Shown: positions 55,946 to 64,000 of the stretch, piece after piece | How the letters are laid out: every line of letters begins with the position of its first letter | Numbering within the stretch: the first letter of the stretch is position 1 | DNA from: Loktanella salsilacus | GTDB lineage: Bacteria; Pseudomonadota; Alphaproteobacteria; Rhodobacterales; Rhodobacteraceae | DNA: 64,000 bases | Direction of reading: 5' to 3' | NCBI RefSeq assembly: GCF_900114485.1 | Contig: NZ_FOTF01000011.1 | Coordinates: 89,275-153,274 of the forward strand | Notes under the pieces: model-generated | What the model saw: the letters and a program-made list of their open reading frames with translations, nothing else | Databases searched by the model: none | What the model was told of the DNA's origin: nothing | Program-made: the position numbers and the translations under genes

Positions 55946-56569
55946 TCAATCGCCCCAGCGATAGTTAAAGCTCACACTGATCCGGTCTTCCTCTGCCATG
56001 TTCATCGGCACCTCGTGGCGCAGCCAGCTTTCCCACAGCAGCACATCACCCACGTCCGGGGCGACATAGATGAACTGGCGCAGCGCCTCCTCTGCCCCTT
56101 TCACGCGGCCAGGAGAGGCCATCATCATCGGCAGACGCGGGTCTTCAAACTTGATCGCAGAAGTACCCTTGGGCATGGCAACATAGGTCGTGCCAGAGAT
56201 GACGGAATGCGGGTGGATGTGCGCCGTGTGAATGCCGCCCTCTGGCAGGATGTTGATCCACAAATCTTCCAGCTTCAGCTTCTTATCGCCCAGATCGAAC
56301 GCCAGATCGGCCGCAAAGGATTTGACGTGCTTATCCAGCGCTTTCTTCAGCGTCTTAAAGATCGGCATCCGCCACGGCAGGTCCGTCAGCGACGCGTAAG
56401 ACGTGTAGCCCGGAAAGTCGTGCTCCTCGCACCACGCCTGCCCTGCCTCATCATCCTCGGCAATGGACAGACATGTCGCCTCCAACTCGGCGGCGTCGAT
56501 AGGTTTGCCATGCTCTGACAGCTTGGCGCGATAAAGGCGGGTCACGAAGAGTGATGAGATATCTGACAT
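55946..56569 (-). CDS. 2OG-Fe(II) oxygenase-like protein
   Basis: A 207-residue protein resembling a family of putative 2-oxoglutarate/iron oxygenases: LWINILPEGGIHTAHIHPHS with a His cluster at 114-121, then ISGTTYVAMP, and WLRHEVPMN with a later His for iron. The substrate is unknown; some relatives are prolyl hydroxylase-like. I chose the ATG at 56569; the frame opens 22 codons earlier. It shares the minus strand with the ribosomal genes but is not ribosomal. Confidence 0.8.
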   Translation of the reverse strand: MSDISSLFVTRLYRAKLSEHGKPIDAAELEATCLSIAEDDEAGQAWCEEHDFPGYTSYASLTDLPWRMPIFKTLKKALDKHVKSFAADLAFDLGDKKLKLEDLWINILPEGGIHTAHIHPHSVISGTTYVAMPKGTSAIKFEDPRLPMMMASPGRVKGAEEALRQFIYVAPDVGDVLLWESWLRHEVPMNMAEEDRISVSFNYRWGD

Positions 56570-56686
56570 GCCCCCATCATATCGCAGCGCCAGAGCTGTG
56601 GCGAGAGCAGACTTACGCATCTTGATTTGGGTCAAGGCTGATTGAGCGGCAGCAAGCTAGAATAGCGAAGTAAAAAGGAGACAACG

Positions 56687-56926
56687 ATGTCCAACACACC
56701 CCACGAACTATCCGAAGAATTTCCCGCGCAAGCCGAGCAGCTGAAGGCCCTGCGCGCATCGAACGCGCACTTCGCAAAACTGACTGACGAATACCACGAG
56801 GTAAATCGCGCCGTTCACCGGGCGGAAACTGACGTGGAGCCCACCACAGACGAGCATATGGCTGACATGCGCAAGCAGCGCCTGCATTTGAAAGATCAGA
56901 TCGCTGCGGCACTTTCCGCCGCTTGA
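56687..56926 (+). CDS. YdcH/DUF465-family small protein
   Basis: A 79-residue coiled-coil protein of DUF465 (FAKLTDEYHEVNRAVHRAE; HMADMRKQRLHLKDQIAAAL). The function is unknown. It is plus-strand, divergent from the oxygenase gene, and ends in a terminator shared with rplP. Confidence 0.88.
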   Translation: MSNTPHELSEEFPAQAEQLKALRASNAHFAKLTDEYHEVNRAVHRAETDVEPTTDEHMADMRKQRLHLKDQIAAALSAA

Positions 56927-56951
56927 ACTCAAGCTCACCGCTGAAACGAAA

Positions 56952-56981
56952 AAGCCCCCGCCGATCTCTCGGCGGGGGCTT
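56952..56981. terminator. bidirectional terminator between DUF465 and rplP
   Basis: AAGCCCCCGCCGA and TCGGCGGGGGCTT form a perfect 13-bp stem with a TCTC loop. AAAAA precedes it and TTCTTATTT follows, so it works for both converging genes. It ends the S10-side transcript after rplP. Confidence 0.9.
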
Positions 56982-57012
56982 CTTATTTCAGAAGGGCGAT
57001 AAGCCCGACTTT

Positions 57013-57426
57013 TTACCAGTCTTCGCGAACGACCGTGCGGGTCTTGATCGGAAGCTTCATCGCAGCAAGGCGCAGAGCCTCGCGTGCAGTGACTTCGTCA
57101 ACACCGTCGATTTCGAACATCACGCGGCCAGGCTTAACCTTGGCTGCCCAGAAGTCGACAGAACCCTTACCTTTACCCATACGAACTTCGACGGGCTTAG
57201 AGGTGACGGGCAGATCCGGGAAAATACGGATCCAGACGCGGCCTTGACGCTTCATGTGACGCGTCATGGCACGACGTGCAGCTTCGATCTGGCGTGCAGT
57301 GATCCGCTCGGGCTCAATCGCCTTCAGACCATAGGTGCCAAAGTTCAGGTCAGACCCGCCCTTTGCTTCGCCATGGATCCGGCCCTTGTGCATCTTGCGG
57401 AATTTAGTGCGCTTTGGTTGCAGCAT
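57013..57426 (-). CDS. rplP: 50S ribosomal protein L16
   Basis: A 137-residue L16 ([19 protein letters not shown]). It is normally followed by rpmC; here a 2.2-kb block intervenes and a terminator follows directly. Confidence 0.97.
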   Translation of the reverse strand: MLQPKRTKFRKMHKGRIHGEAKGGSDLNFGTYGLKAIEPERITARQIEAARRAMTRHMKRQGRVWIRIFPDLPVTSKPVEVRMGKGKGSVDFWAAKVKPGRVMFEIDGVDEVTAREALRLAAMKLPIKTRTVVREDW

Positions 57427-57439
57427 CTTGTGTTACTCC

Positions 57440-58156
57440 TTAGCGATCACGGCGCGGGCCACCAGGACCGCGCGGGATAGCGCCTTCCTGAAGCTCGGCG
57501 TGCTTGCGATCATGTCCGGTTGGGTCGTGCTCCATCAGCTCGCCTTTGAAGATCCAGACCTTGATCCCGATGATGCCATAGGGGGTCATTGCTTCGTACA
57601 GCGCATAGTCGATGTCGGCACGCAGCGTGTGCAGAGGCACGCGGCCTTCACGGTACCATTCGGTCCGTGCGATCTCGGCGCCGCCAAGACGGCCGGCCAG
57701 GTTCACACGAATGCCCAAGGCACCCATACGCATGGTGTTCTGCACGGCGCGCTTCATAGCACGACGGAAGGACACACGACGCTCAAGCTGCTGACCGATG
57801 TTTTCAGCAACCAGGGCTGCGTCCATCTCGGGCTTGCGCACTTCAACGATGTTCAGGTGCAGTTCGGACTTCGTCAGCTTGGCCAGTTTCAGACGCAGAC
57901 CTTCGATGTCTGCACCTTTTTTGCCAATGATGACGCCCGGACGTGCTGCGTGGATCGTGACGCGGCACTTACGGTGCGGACGCTCGATGATCACGTGGCT
58001 GATGCCAGCCTGCTTGCACTCTTTGCGGATGAACGCCTTGATGGCGAGGTCTTCCAGCAGCAGATTGCCGTAGTCCTTGGTATCTGCATACCAGCGGCTG
58101 TCCCAGGTACGGTTGACCTGCAGACGCATGCCGATGGGATTGACTTTGTTACCCAT
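57440..58156 (-). CDS. rpsC: 30S ribosomal protein S3
   Basis: A 238-residue S3 ([20 protein letters not shown] start; KH domain [11 protein letters not shown]). Its start overlaps the rplV stop by one base. Confidence 0.97.
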   Translation of the reverse strand: MGNKVNPIGMRLQVNRTWDSRWYADTKDYGNLLLEDLAIKAFIRKECKQAGISHVIIERPHRKCRVTIHAARPGVIIGKKGADIEGLRLKLAKLTKSELHLNIVEVRKPEMDAALVAENIGQQLERRVSFRRAMKRAVQNTMRMGALGIRVNLAGRLGGAEIARTEWYREGRVPLHTLRADIDYALYEAMTPYGIIGIKVWIFKGELMEHDPTGHDRKHAELQEGAIPRGPGGPRRDR

Positions 58157-58536
58157 TATGCTTGCTCCTCAATCTGGCGTACCAGGATTGTGATTTCCGA
58201 GAACGGCTTGACGATCTTGCCGAACCGGCCACGAGCCCGCGGACGACCGCGCTTCATGATCAGGTTCTTGCCCACATAGGCCTCGGCGACGACCAGTTCA
58301 TCGACGTCCAGGTTGTGGTTGTTCTCGGCGTTAGCGATAGCCGACTGAAGGCACTTCTTCACGTCGCCAGCAATACGCTTCTTGCTGAAGGTCAGGTCCG
58401 TCAGGGCCTTCTCAACCTTTTTACCGCGGATCAACGCAGCAACCAGGTTCAGCTTTTGCGGGCTGGTACGCAGCATCCGCAGCTTTGCGCGGGCTTCGTT
58501 GTCGGCCACGCGGCGGGGATTTTTGTCCTTGCTCAT
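58156..58536 (-). CDS. rplV: 50S ribosomal protein L22
   Basis: A 126-residue L22 with [21 protein letters not shown] and the [14 protein letters not shown] tip. Confidence 0.97.
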   Translation of the reverse strand: MSKDKNPRRVADNEARAKLRMLRTSPQKLNLVAALIRGKKVEKALTDLTFSKKRIAGDVKKCLQSAIANAENNHNLDVDELVVAEAYVGKNLIMKRGRPRARGRFGKIVKPFSEITILVRQIEEQA

Positions 58537-58539
58537 GGC

Positions 58540-58818
58540 TTACTTCCGCTTCGCTTTTTTGTCGGCTGCGTGACCGTAATAGGTCCGTGTCGGGGAATAC
58601 TCACCGAACTTCTGACCGATCATGTCTTCGCTGACGTTGACAGGGATATGCTTCTTGCCGTTGTACACACCAAACGTCAGGCCCACAAACTGGGGCAGGA
58701 TCGTGGAGCGACGCGACCAGATCTTGATAACTTCGTTGCGGCCGCCTTCGCGGACCGCTTCGGCCTTCTTCAACACATAAGCGTCGACGAAAGGGCCTTT
58801 CCATACAGAGCGAGCCAT
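58540..58818 (-). CDS. rpsS: 30S ribosomal protein S19
   Basis: A 92-residue S19 ([20 protein letters not shown]). It lies between rplB and rplV with gaps of 1-3 bases. Confidence 0.97.
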   Translation of the reverse strand: MARSVWKGPFVDAYVLKKAEAVREGGRNEVIKIWSRRSTILPQFVGLTFGVYNGKKHIPVNVSEDMIGQKFGEYSPTRTYYGHAADKKAKRK

Positions 58819-58819
58819 A

Positions 58820-59662
58820 TTAGCGGCCTTTCTTCTTCTGGTGACGCGAACGGACGATCAGACGCGAGGACGCCTTGTTCTTGTCGCGAGTCTTGTTGCC
58901 CTTGGTGCCCTTGCCCCACGGGGTGACCGGGTGACGACCACCGGAGGTCCGACCTTCACCACCACCATGCGGGTGGTCGATCGGGTTCATAGCGACACCG
59001 CGAACGGACGGACGCACGCCATAGTGGCGCATACGACCGGCTTTACCGAGGTTCTGGTTGCTGTTGTCAGGGTTAGACACGGCACCGATGGTGGCCATGC
59101 ATTCCTGACGGACCAGACGCAGTTCGCCCGAGGACAAACGGATCTGAGCGTAGCCGCCGTCACGACCAACGAACTGGGCATAGGTGCCAGCAGCACGAGC
59201 GATCTGGCCGCCCTTGCCTTGCTTCAGTTCGATGTTGTGAACGATGGTACCGATCGGCATGCCAGAGAAAGGCATAGCGTTGCCTGGCTTGATGTCAGCT
59301 TTGGCCGACGCGATGACCTTGTCACCGATCGAAACACGCTGAGGTGCCAGGATGTAATTCTGTGTGCCGTCTTCGTACTGGATCAGCGCGATGAAAGCGG
59401 TGCGGTTCGGGTCATATTCGATCCGCACGATAACAGCGGACATGTCCAGCTTGTTACGCTTGAAATCGACGATGCGGTAAAGACGCTTAGCGCCCCCACC
59501 AATACGACGCATGGTGATCCGTCCGGTGTTGTTCCGGCCGCCCGATTTCGTAAGACCCTGAGTAAGGGCCTTAACGGGACGTCCTTTCCAAAGCTCCGAA
59601 CGGTCGATCAGCACCAGCCCACGCTGGCCCGGCGTCGTCGGTTTGTACGACTTTAGTGCCAT
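58820..59662 (-). CDS. rplB: 50S ribosomal protein L2
   Basis: A 280-residue L2 starting [20 protein letters not shown], with the conserved HPHGGGEG region near the end. The ATG at 59662 has GGAAGA upstream. It is the first ribosomal gene after the HNH-like insertion and so needs its own promoter or readthrough. Confidence 0.97.
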   Translation of the reverse strand: MALKSYKPTTPGQRGLVLIDRSELWKGRPVKALTQGLTKSGGRNNTGRITMRRIGGGAKRLYRIVDFKRNKLDMSAVIVRIEYDPNRTAFIALIQYEDGTQNYILAPQRVSIGDKVIASAKADIKPGNAMPFSGMPIGTIVHNIELKQGKGGQIARAAGTYAQFVGRDGGYAQIRLSSGELRLVRQECMATIGAVSNPDNSNQNLGKAGRMRHYGVRPSVRGVAMNPIDHPHGGGEGRTSGGRHPVTPWGKGTKGNKTRDKNKASSRLIVRSRHQKKKGR

Positions 59663-59746
59663 GTTTCTGTCTTCCGTTTGCTTGGCGGCGCCCCTTGCAG
59701 GGTGCCTGAAGTGAAGGGCCCCGAAGGTCCCAAAGAATAAACCAAA

Positions 59747-59771
59747 CGGCCCCGGAACGAATCCGAGGCCG
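59747..59771 (-). terminator. terminator after the HNH-like gene
   Basis: CGGCC-CCGG and CCGA-GGCCG arms form a stem with a seven-base loop, followed on the minus strand by TTTGGTTTATTC. It lies between the HNH-like gene and rplB. Confidence 0.55.
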
Positions 59772-59826
59772 CGTGATTGACGGCTGATAGCAGGGAGGGG
59801 GTGAGCTGGCAAGGGCGGCGCAACAC

Positions 59827-60642
59827 TTACCAGTCTACAATCCTATCATAAAGATCTTCGGTAAGATCCCCAGGCGCAAATGTAGCTAGCTGACCTACCG
59901 GAAAGGGGACATCCTTCAAATCATCAGCAACAAAGGCCGCGATTGTAAATGCCTCACGAAACTTTGCATAATAAAGCCTGACATTCGGCTTAAGAGCGAA
60001 ATCGCCCCATCCGTATTCAAAGTGACCCTCTGTATCAATTTTTCCCTGCTTCAAAAATTTTGTCTCTCCGACACTTTTCAAAAGACTTTCAGGAAGTACC
60101 CCAGAGAAATTTTCCGAGCTCGTGAACCACCTCACTTGAACTGCTCCCGCATCTGGAACGGGATATCCAACATCCTCATATCGCAGAGCGAAGCCGACTT
60201 TAGCTGCAAAAGCCTGCATATGAGAGCCTAAAATTGGACCATCAGCTTTAAATGCAGCTAAATTTTCATCAAAAATGCCTTGAGATGCTAACATCGCCCT
60301 CATTTCATTGGGGGGAACCATGATTTCACGCGGCAATCCGGGTGCGACCCGACCGACCTCATTCATTACCTTGTCCCACTCAGCGCTATCTGCATCATTT
60401 TGGATACCCGGGAAGGTCCGAGTCATAAAAGTTGCCACGACATCCAAGCGGCTGGTGCCCTGATTACATTCAGCGCAACACGGAAACTCTAAGCCCCGAG
60501 GTCGCTGGGACATTCGGAACATCGCCCGGGGTGGCATGTGATCAATTTGGATAGCCTTGCGCCGACCAGCGCAGTAAAGGCATCCATTTGCGTTTGCCAG
60601 TATATCAGCGTGCTTGCGCTGTTTTAGCTTTGCTTCGCCCAT
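59827..60642 (-). CDS. HNH-like zinc-motif protein inserted between rplW and rplB
   Basis: A 271-residue protein. The first 65 residues contain CLYC (21-24), DH (34-35) and CCAECN (55-60), the zinc-finger/HNH pattern of HNH endonucleases and 5-methylcytosine-type restriction enzymes. The rest has no clear domain. The DNA is AT-richer than the ribosomal genes and has more varied codons, which suggests acquisition. Strong hairpins stand on both sides. It might be a nuclease of a defence or homing type, but the known catalytic His of the beta-beta-alpha fold is only inferred here. Confidence 0.7.
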   Translation of the reverse strand: MGEAKLKQRKHADILANANGCLYCAGRRKAIQIDHMPPRAMFRMSQRPRGLEFPCCAECNQGTSRLDVVATFMTRTFPGIQNDADSAEWDKVMNEVGRVAPGLPREIMVPPNEMRAMLASQGIFDENLAAFKADGPILGSHMQAFAAKVGFALRYEDVGYPVPDAGAVQVRWFTSSENFSGVLPESLLKSVGETKFLKQGKIDTEGHFEYGWGDFALKPNVRLYYAKFREAFTIAAFVADDLKDVPFPVGQLATFAPGDLTEDLYDRIVDW

Positions 60643-60695
60643 TTGCTTTCAGCTCCTAGCCGAACCTTGTTCCAAATCATTAAGGTGACTTTCGT

Positions 60696-60731
60696 AAAAA
60701 AGGCCCCCCGCTTTCGCAGGGGGCCTTTTTT
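60696..60731. terminator. strong bidirectional terminator after rplW
   Basis: AAAAAAGGCCCCC and GGGGGCCTTTTTT make a perfect 13-bp stem with a ten-base loop and T-runs on both strands. It lies 22 bases after the rplW stop, within what is one operon in most bacteria. Confidence 0.9.
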
Positions 60732-60752
60732 AGTCTAACCGTAAAGCCAGTC

Positions 60753-61049
60753 TTACAGACCGGTGGACACGTCGATGGAGTTACCCTCTTCGAGCGTCAC
60801 ATAGGCCTTCTTAACGTCCTTACGGGTACCAAGCGAGCCGCGGAAGCGCTTCACTTTACCTTTGGTGATCGTCGTGTTGACGGCCTTGACCTTCACACCG
60901 AACAGGGCCTCAACGGCCTGCTTGATCATCGGCTTGTTGGCGTCGATAGCCACCTCGAAAACAACACCGTTGTTCTCGGATGTCTGGGTCGCCTTTTCCG
61001 TGATGATCGGCTTGCGGATCACGTCGTAGTGTTCTGCCTTCGCGCTCAT
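60753..61049 (-). CDS. rplW: 50S ribosomal protein L23
   Basis: A 98-residue L23 ([15 protein letters not shown]). It overlaps the rplD stop by four bases and is followed by a strong terminator. Confidence 0.97.
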   Translation of the reverse strand: MSAKAEHYDVIRKPIITEKATQTSENNGVVFEVAIDANKPMIKQAVEALFGVKVKAVNTTITKGKVKRFRGSLGTRKDVKKAYVTLEEGNSIDVSTGL

Positions 61050-61666
61050 TTCAGTCGAGCCTCCAGTGCTTCGAGACCGGCCTTCGTGATGACCAAGGTA
61101 TCGCTTTTCAGAATATCATAGACGTTCGCGCCCATGGAGGGCAGGACGTCCAGATTGGCCAAGTTGCGCGCTGCGCGGGCGAAGTCAGCGTTGACCTCGG
61201 CACCGTCGATGATCAGCGCGCGCTTCCAGCCGCGATCGTTCACGTGCTTAGCCAGCGCCGATGTCTTGGCGTTGTCGACAGCCAGTTGGTCGATCACGAC
61301 CAGCTCGCCAGCCAACAGCTTAGCGGACAGCGCGTGACGCAGACCCAGCTTGCGGAACTTCTTGGTCAGCTCGTGGCCGTGGCTACGCGGGGTTGGACCC
61401 TTGTAAACACCACCGTGACGGAAGATCGGCGCGCCTTTGGAACCGTGACGTGCGCCACCGGTGCCTTTTTGGCGATAGATCTTCTTGGTCGAGTAAGACA
61501 CATCGGAACGGCCCAGCGTGGAGTGTGTACCCTGCTGTGCGTTGTTACGCTGCCAACGGACCACACGGTGCAGGATGTCCGCACGCGGCTCCAGTCCGAA
61601 GATGGCGTCATCCAGTTCCACGGAACCAGCGGATGCGCCGTCGATCTTGATTGCATCAGCCTTCAT
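61046..61666 (-). CDS. rplD: 50S ribosomal protein L4
   Basis: A 206-residue L4 with the [20 protein letters not shown] loop. The ATG at 61666 is the conserved start and overlaps the end of rplC by 11 bases. In E. coli L4 represses the S10 operon at its leader; the hairpin at 62927-62949 is a possible counterpart. Confidence 0.95.
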   Translation of the reverse strand: MKADAIKIDGASAGSVELDDAIFGLEPRADILHRVVRWQRNNAQQGTHSTLGRSDVSYSTKKIYRQKGTGGARHGSKGAPIFRHGGVYKGPTPRSHGHELTKKFRKLGLRHALSAKLLAGELVVIDQLAVDNAKTSALAKHVNDRGWKRALIIDGAEVNADFARAARNLANLDVLPSMGANVYDILKSDTLVITKAGLEALEARLK

Positions 61667-62519
61667 TTTTGTCACCCTCGTTTGCGGCGTCGTCCGCCGG
61701 GGTTTCGTTTGCGGCCTCAGCTTCAGCTGCCTCAAGTGCGGCCTGCTCTGCTTCAGCGGCGGCCAGTGCGGCTGCTGCTTCTGCAGCGGCTGCGGCTGCT
61801 GCTGCTTCTTCGGCCAGACGCTTGGCTTCGTCGTCCATGGACTTCAGGCCAGCTGGGTACATCACGCCTTCGGGTGTCGCCTTTTTGACGGCATCCTTAA
61901 CAGTGACCCATGCGCCCTTAGAACCGGGAACAGCGCCTTTGACCATGATCAAGCCGCGATCGGGGTCGGTCTTGATGACCTGCAGGTTCTGGGTGGTAAC
62001 ACGAGCGGAACCCATGTGACCGGCCATCTTTTTACCTTTAAAGATGCGGCCCGGATCCTGACACTGGCCAACGGAGCCGTGCGAACGGTGCGACACGGAA
62101 ACACCGTGCGACGCGCGCAAACCACCGAAGTTGTGACGCTTCATGGCACCCTGGAAACCTTTACCGATCGATGTGCCGGAGATGTCGACAAACTGACCAG
62201 CGAAGTAGTGGTTCGCAGTGATTTCTTCGCCAACGGCGATCATGTTTTCGGTCGCAACGCGGAATTCAGCAACCTTGCGCTTTGGTTCCACATTCGCCTT
62301 GGCGAAGTGGCCACGCATTGGCGCGCTGACGCGCTTTACCTTGGCTGTGCCAGCACCCAGCTGAACGGCTGTGTAGCCGTCACGCTCGGGCGTACGCTGT
62401 GCGACGACCTGAAGGTTTTCCAGCGCAAGAACGGTCACCGGGATCTGGCGGCCGTCTTCCATGAACAAGCGGGTCATGCCCAGCTTCTTCGCGATCAATC
62501 CTGTACGGAGCATATTCAA
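61656..62519 (-). CDS. rplC: 50S ribosomal protein L3 with an Ala/Glu-rich carboxy extension
   Basis: A 287-residue L3. Residues to about 230 are normal ([32 protein letters not shown]). The last 55 or so are a low-complexity Ala/Glu run that ends in acidic residues. Typical L3 is 205-240 residues. The extension is probably helical or disordered and solvent-exposed. It is a real part of the gene, as rplD overlaps only the last codons. Confidence 0.95.
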   Translation of the reverse strand: MNMLRTGLIAKKLGMTRLFMEDGRQIPVTVLALENLQVVAQRTPERDGYTAVQLGAGTAKVKRVSAPMRGHFAKANVEPKRKVAEFRVATENMIAVGEEITANHYFAGQFVDISGTSIGKGFQGAMKRHNFGGLRASHGVSVSHRSHGSVGQCQDPGRIFKGKKMAGHMGSARVTTQNLQVIKTDPDRGLIMVKGAVPGSKGAWVTVKDAVKKATPEGVMYPAGLKSMDDEAKRLAEEAAAAAAAAEAAAALAAAEAEQAALEAAEAEAANETPADDAANEGDKNEG

Positions 62520-62527
62520 TATCCTCC

Positions 62528-62839
62528 TTAAACGCTGATCTGCACGTCCACGCCAGCGGCGAGGTCGAGCTTCATCAGGGCGTCAACGGTCTGCGGAGTC
62601 GGATCGACGATATCAAGCAAACGCTTGTGCGTACGGATCTCGAACTGGTCGCGCGACTTCTTGTCGATGTGCGGACCGCGCAAAACGGTGAATTTTTCGA
62701 TCTTGTTTGGCAGCGGGATCGGGCCACGAACCGAAGCGCCGGTGCGCTTAGCGGTAGAGACGATCTCTGCGGTGGAAGCGTCAAGGACGCGGTAGTCAAA
62801 CGCCTTCAGGCGGATGCGGATGTTCTGGCTGGCTGCCAT
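62528..62839 (-). CDS. rpsJ: 30S ribosomal protein S10
   Basis: A 103-residue S10 ([20 protein letters not shown]). It starts the S10 operon; the next gene begins 8 bases on. A possible promoter and hairpin precede it. Confidence 0.97.
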   Translation of the reverse strand: MAASQNIRIRLKAFDYRVLDASTAEIVSTAKRTGASVRGPIPLPNKIEKFTVLRGPHIDKKSRDQFEIRTHKRLLDIVDPTPQTVDALMKLDLAAGVDVQISV

Positions 62840-62926
62840 GTGACATCACCCTTCAACTAGGGCTTAGATCGGAGAGGAGGAGACAGGCTCATCCGGCCCC
62901 CTCGTCGCGTCTTATGGTAACTTAAA

Positions 62927-62949
62927 AAGGGCACGCAAAGCGCACCCTT
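62927..62949 (-). terminator. hairpin with U-run in the S10 operon leader
   Basis: A 10-bp stem with two G-U pairs around a TTT loop (minus strand AAGGGTGCGC / GCGTGCCCTT), followed by TTTTT. It lies between the possible promoter at 62964-62992 and rpsJ. It may be an attenuator, or the terminator of the thioesterase gene. Confidence 0.65.
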
Positions 62950-62963
62950 GGTGAGTTGCTGGC

Positions 62964-62992
62964 CGTATAGGGTGAGTCGGGCGGTGTGGCAA
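62964..62992 (-). promoter_or_regulatory. possible S10 operon promoter
   Basis: On the minus strand TTGCCA, 17 bases, TATACG. This is a fair sigma-70 match with ideal spacing, 125 bases upstream of rpsJ. Promoter activity is inferred. Confidence 0.5.
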
Positions 62993-63029
62993 GGGGGGTT
63001 CTTGCCCTGCAACGCCACACTATGCCCCC

Positions 63030-63476
63030 CTAGCCTTCGTCGCGGGCCTGCTGCCTTCGCCTAATCGCGGCGTCAACTCGGCGTTGTCGCACAGGCGTGT
63101 CCACGGCAAGCTTAGGGATAGCAAATGGTTTACCCGCTGCGTCCACCGCAACCATCGTAAAATAGCATGAATTGGTATGTCGGCGCGTTCCATCGCGGAT
63201 ATTCTCCGCTTCAACCCTGATACCAATCTCCATGGATGTGCGCCCTGCGTAGTTCACGCTCGCCCGAAATGTGACCAATTCCCCCACTGCGATCGGTTCC
63301 TTGAACACCACGCGGTCAACCGAAAGGGTCACCGCGTATTCACCCGAATAGCGAGACGCACAGGAGAAAGCGACGCGGTCTAACAAGTTCAAAAGCGCGC
63401 CTCCGTGAACTTTTCCACTGAAATTTGCCATATCAGGCGTCATCAGAACAGTCATTTCTAGCTCTCTGCGGTCCAT
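63030..63476 (-). CDS. hotdog-fold acyl-CoA thioesterase
   Basis: A 148-residue YciA-like thioesterase: MTVLMTPDMANFSGKVHGG with the active-site HGG segment, and LLDRVAF in the hot-dog helix. It hydrolyses acyl-CoA; the chain preference is unknown. It lies between tuf and rpsJ, separating two genes usually adjacent in the str/S10 region. Confidence 0.88.
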   Translation of the reverse strand: MDRRELEMTVLMTPDMANFSGKVHGGALLNLLDRVAFSCASRYSGEYAVTLSVDRVVFKEPIAVGELVTFRASVNYAGRTSMEIGIRVEAENIRDGTRRHTNSCYFTMVAVDAAGKPFAIPKLAVDTPVRQRRVDAAIRRRQQARDEG

Positions 63477-63528
63477 GTATTCCCTTTCGACGTCGAAGCG
63501 CTCATCGCAATGCTTAAAAATATACGAA

Positions 63529-63558
63529 AAAGGCCGCCTCCTTTCGGAAGCGGCCTTT
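63529..63558 (-). terminator. terminator after tuf
   Basis: AAAGGCCGC and GCGGCCTTT form a 9-bp stem extended by TCC/GGA, 34 bases after the tuf stop, with a T-run on the minus strand. Confidence 0.85.
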
Positions 63559-63592
63559 CTGTTGTCGGACCGTTGCCGGTCTGACGGATGGC

Positions 63593-64000
63593 TTACGCCA
63601 GGATCTTGGACACAACGCCAGCGCCGACGGTGCGGCCGCCTTCGCGGATTGCGAAACGCAGGCCGTCTTCCATGGCGATCGGTGCGATCAGTTCGACTTC
63701 GAACTTCAGGTTGTCACCAGGCATAACCATTTCCGTGCCCTCGGGCAGGATCACGGTGCCGGTCACGTCCGTTGTACGGAAGTAGAACTGCGGGCGGTAG
63801 TTCGCGAAGAACGGTGTGTGACGACCGCCTTCTTCCTTGTTCAGGATATAGGCCTCGGCCTCGAACTTAGTGTGCGGTGCAACCGACTTTGGCTTACACA
63901 GAACCTGACCACGCTCCACGCCTTCACGGTCGATGCCGCGCAGCAGGATACCGACGTTGTCACCAGCTTGACCGGAGTCCAGCAGCTTGCGGAACATCTC
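63593..64000 (-). CDS. tuf: elongation factor Tu, carboxy-terminal part
   Basis: The last 135 residues of EF-Tu, domains 2 (end) and 3: [29 protein letters not shown] and VMPGDN to the GAGVVSKIL end. The GTPase domain lies beyond the right edge. EF-Tu delivers aminoacyl-tRNA to the ribosome. Confidence 0.98.
   Translation of the reverse strand, partial: EMFRKLLDSGQAGDNVGILLRGIDREGVERGQVLCKPKSVAPHTKFEAEAYILNKEEGGRHTPFFANYRPQFYFRTTDVTGTVILPEGTEMVMPGDNLKFEVELIAPIAMEDGLRFAIREGGRTVGAGVVSKILA

Noticed and set aside
61518..62531. 337-codon open frame opposite rplC
   Set aside because: Antisense to L3 and its low-complexity tail; no domain is seen.

Overview
The window looks like chromosomal DNA of a marine alphaproteobacterium of the Rhodobacteraceae (Roseobacter group). 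The evidence is the GC-rich sequence, a complete roseobacter-type sox cluster, the general L-amino-acid aap transporter, the rpmH-rnpA-yidD-ttcA-yidC block, an ATP12 chaperone and FnrL-type (TTGAY-N4-RTCAA) sites. I cannot fix the genus from sequence alone.

Layout. (1) 1-8990: thiosulfate oxidation genes. soxR and soxS read rightward; soxV-W-X-Y-Z-A-B-(DsrE-like)-C-D read leftward, and soxD runs off the left edge. The soxS/soxV and soxW/soxX gaps share a 23-bp pattern, a candidate SoxR operator. (2) 9062-14601: a periplasmic adaptor plus MacB/LolD-type ABC exporter, convergent with a SpoIIAA-like protein and a P1B metal ATPase; both units have an FNR-like box upstream. (3) 14671-19843: a ugp-type glycerol-3-phosphate ABC transporter with an endonuclease/exonuclease/phosphatase-family enzyme as last gene. 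(4) 19844-24924: a gene-poor accessory stretch between the ugp operon and tRNA-Arg(ACG), with an IS3 transposase remnant, a divergent TetR/DM13 pair with twin operators, a DUF2269 plus SDR/DoxX pair and several small repeats. (5) 25060-28646: sensor kinase, MerA-like flavoprotein and TVP38 membrane protein. (6) 28833-35428: rpmH, rnpA, yidD, ttcA, yidC, a MOSC protein, engB, argB, sixA. (7) 35498-44402: aapJQMP, then rarA, crcB, rluC-type synthase, HAD phosphatase and ATP12. (8) 44463-64000: the end of tuf, a thioesterase, and the complete S10-spc-alpha ribosomal protein cluster down to rplQ.

The ribosomal cluster is the most unusual part. Its gene order is canonical and no member is missing, but it is opened in three places: an AT-richer gene with an HNH-like Cys/His pattern between rplW and rplB, a 2.2-kb block of mostly divergent non-ribosomal genes between rplP and rpmC, and a DUF1127 gene between rpmD and rplO. 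Strong intrinsic-terminator-like hairpins lie at these junctions and also between rplO and secY, so the cluster is probably several transcription units rather than one.

I saw no CRISPR array, prophage, integrase, replication origin or complete insertion sequence. I do not claim a wholly new system. The best candidates for a second look are the HNH-like cassette in the S10 operon, the paired FNR-controlled export and metal-ATPase units, the phosphodiesterase-like enzyme in the ugp operon, and the TetR/DM13 pair.
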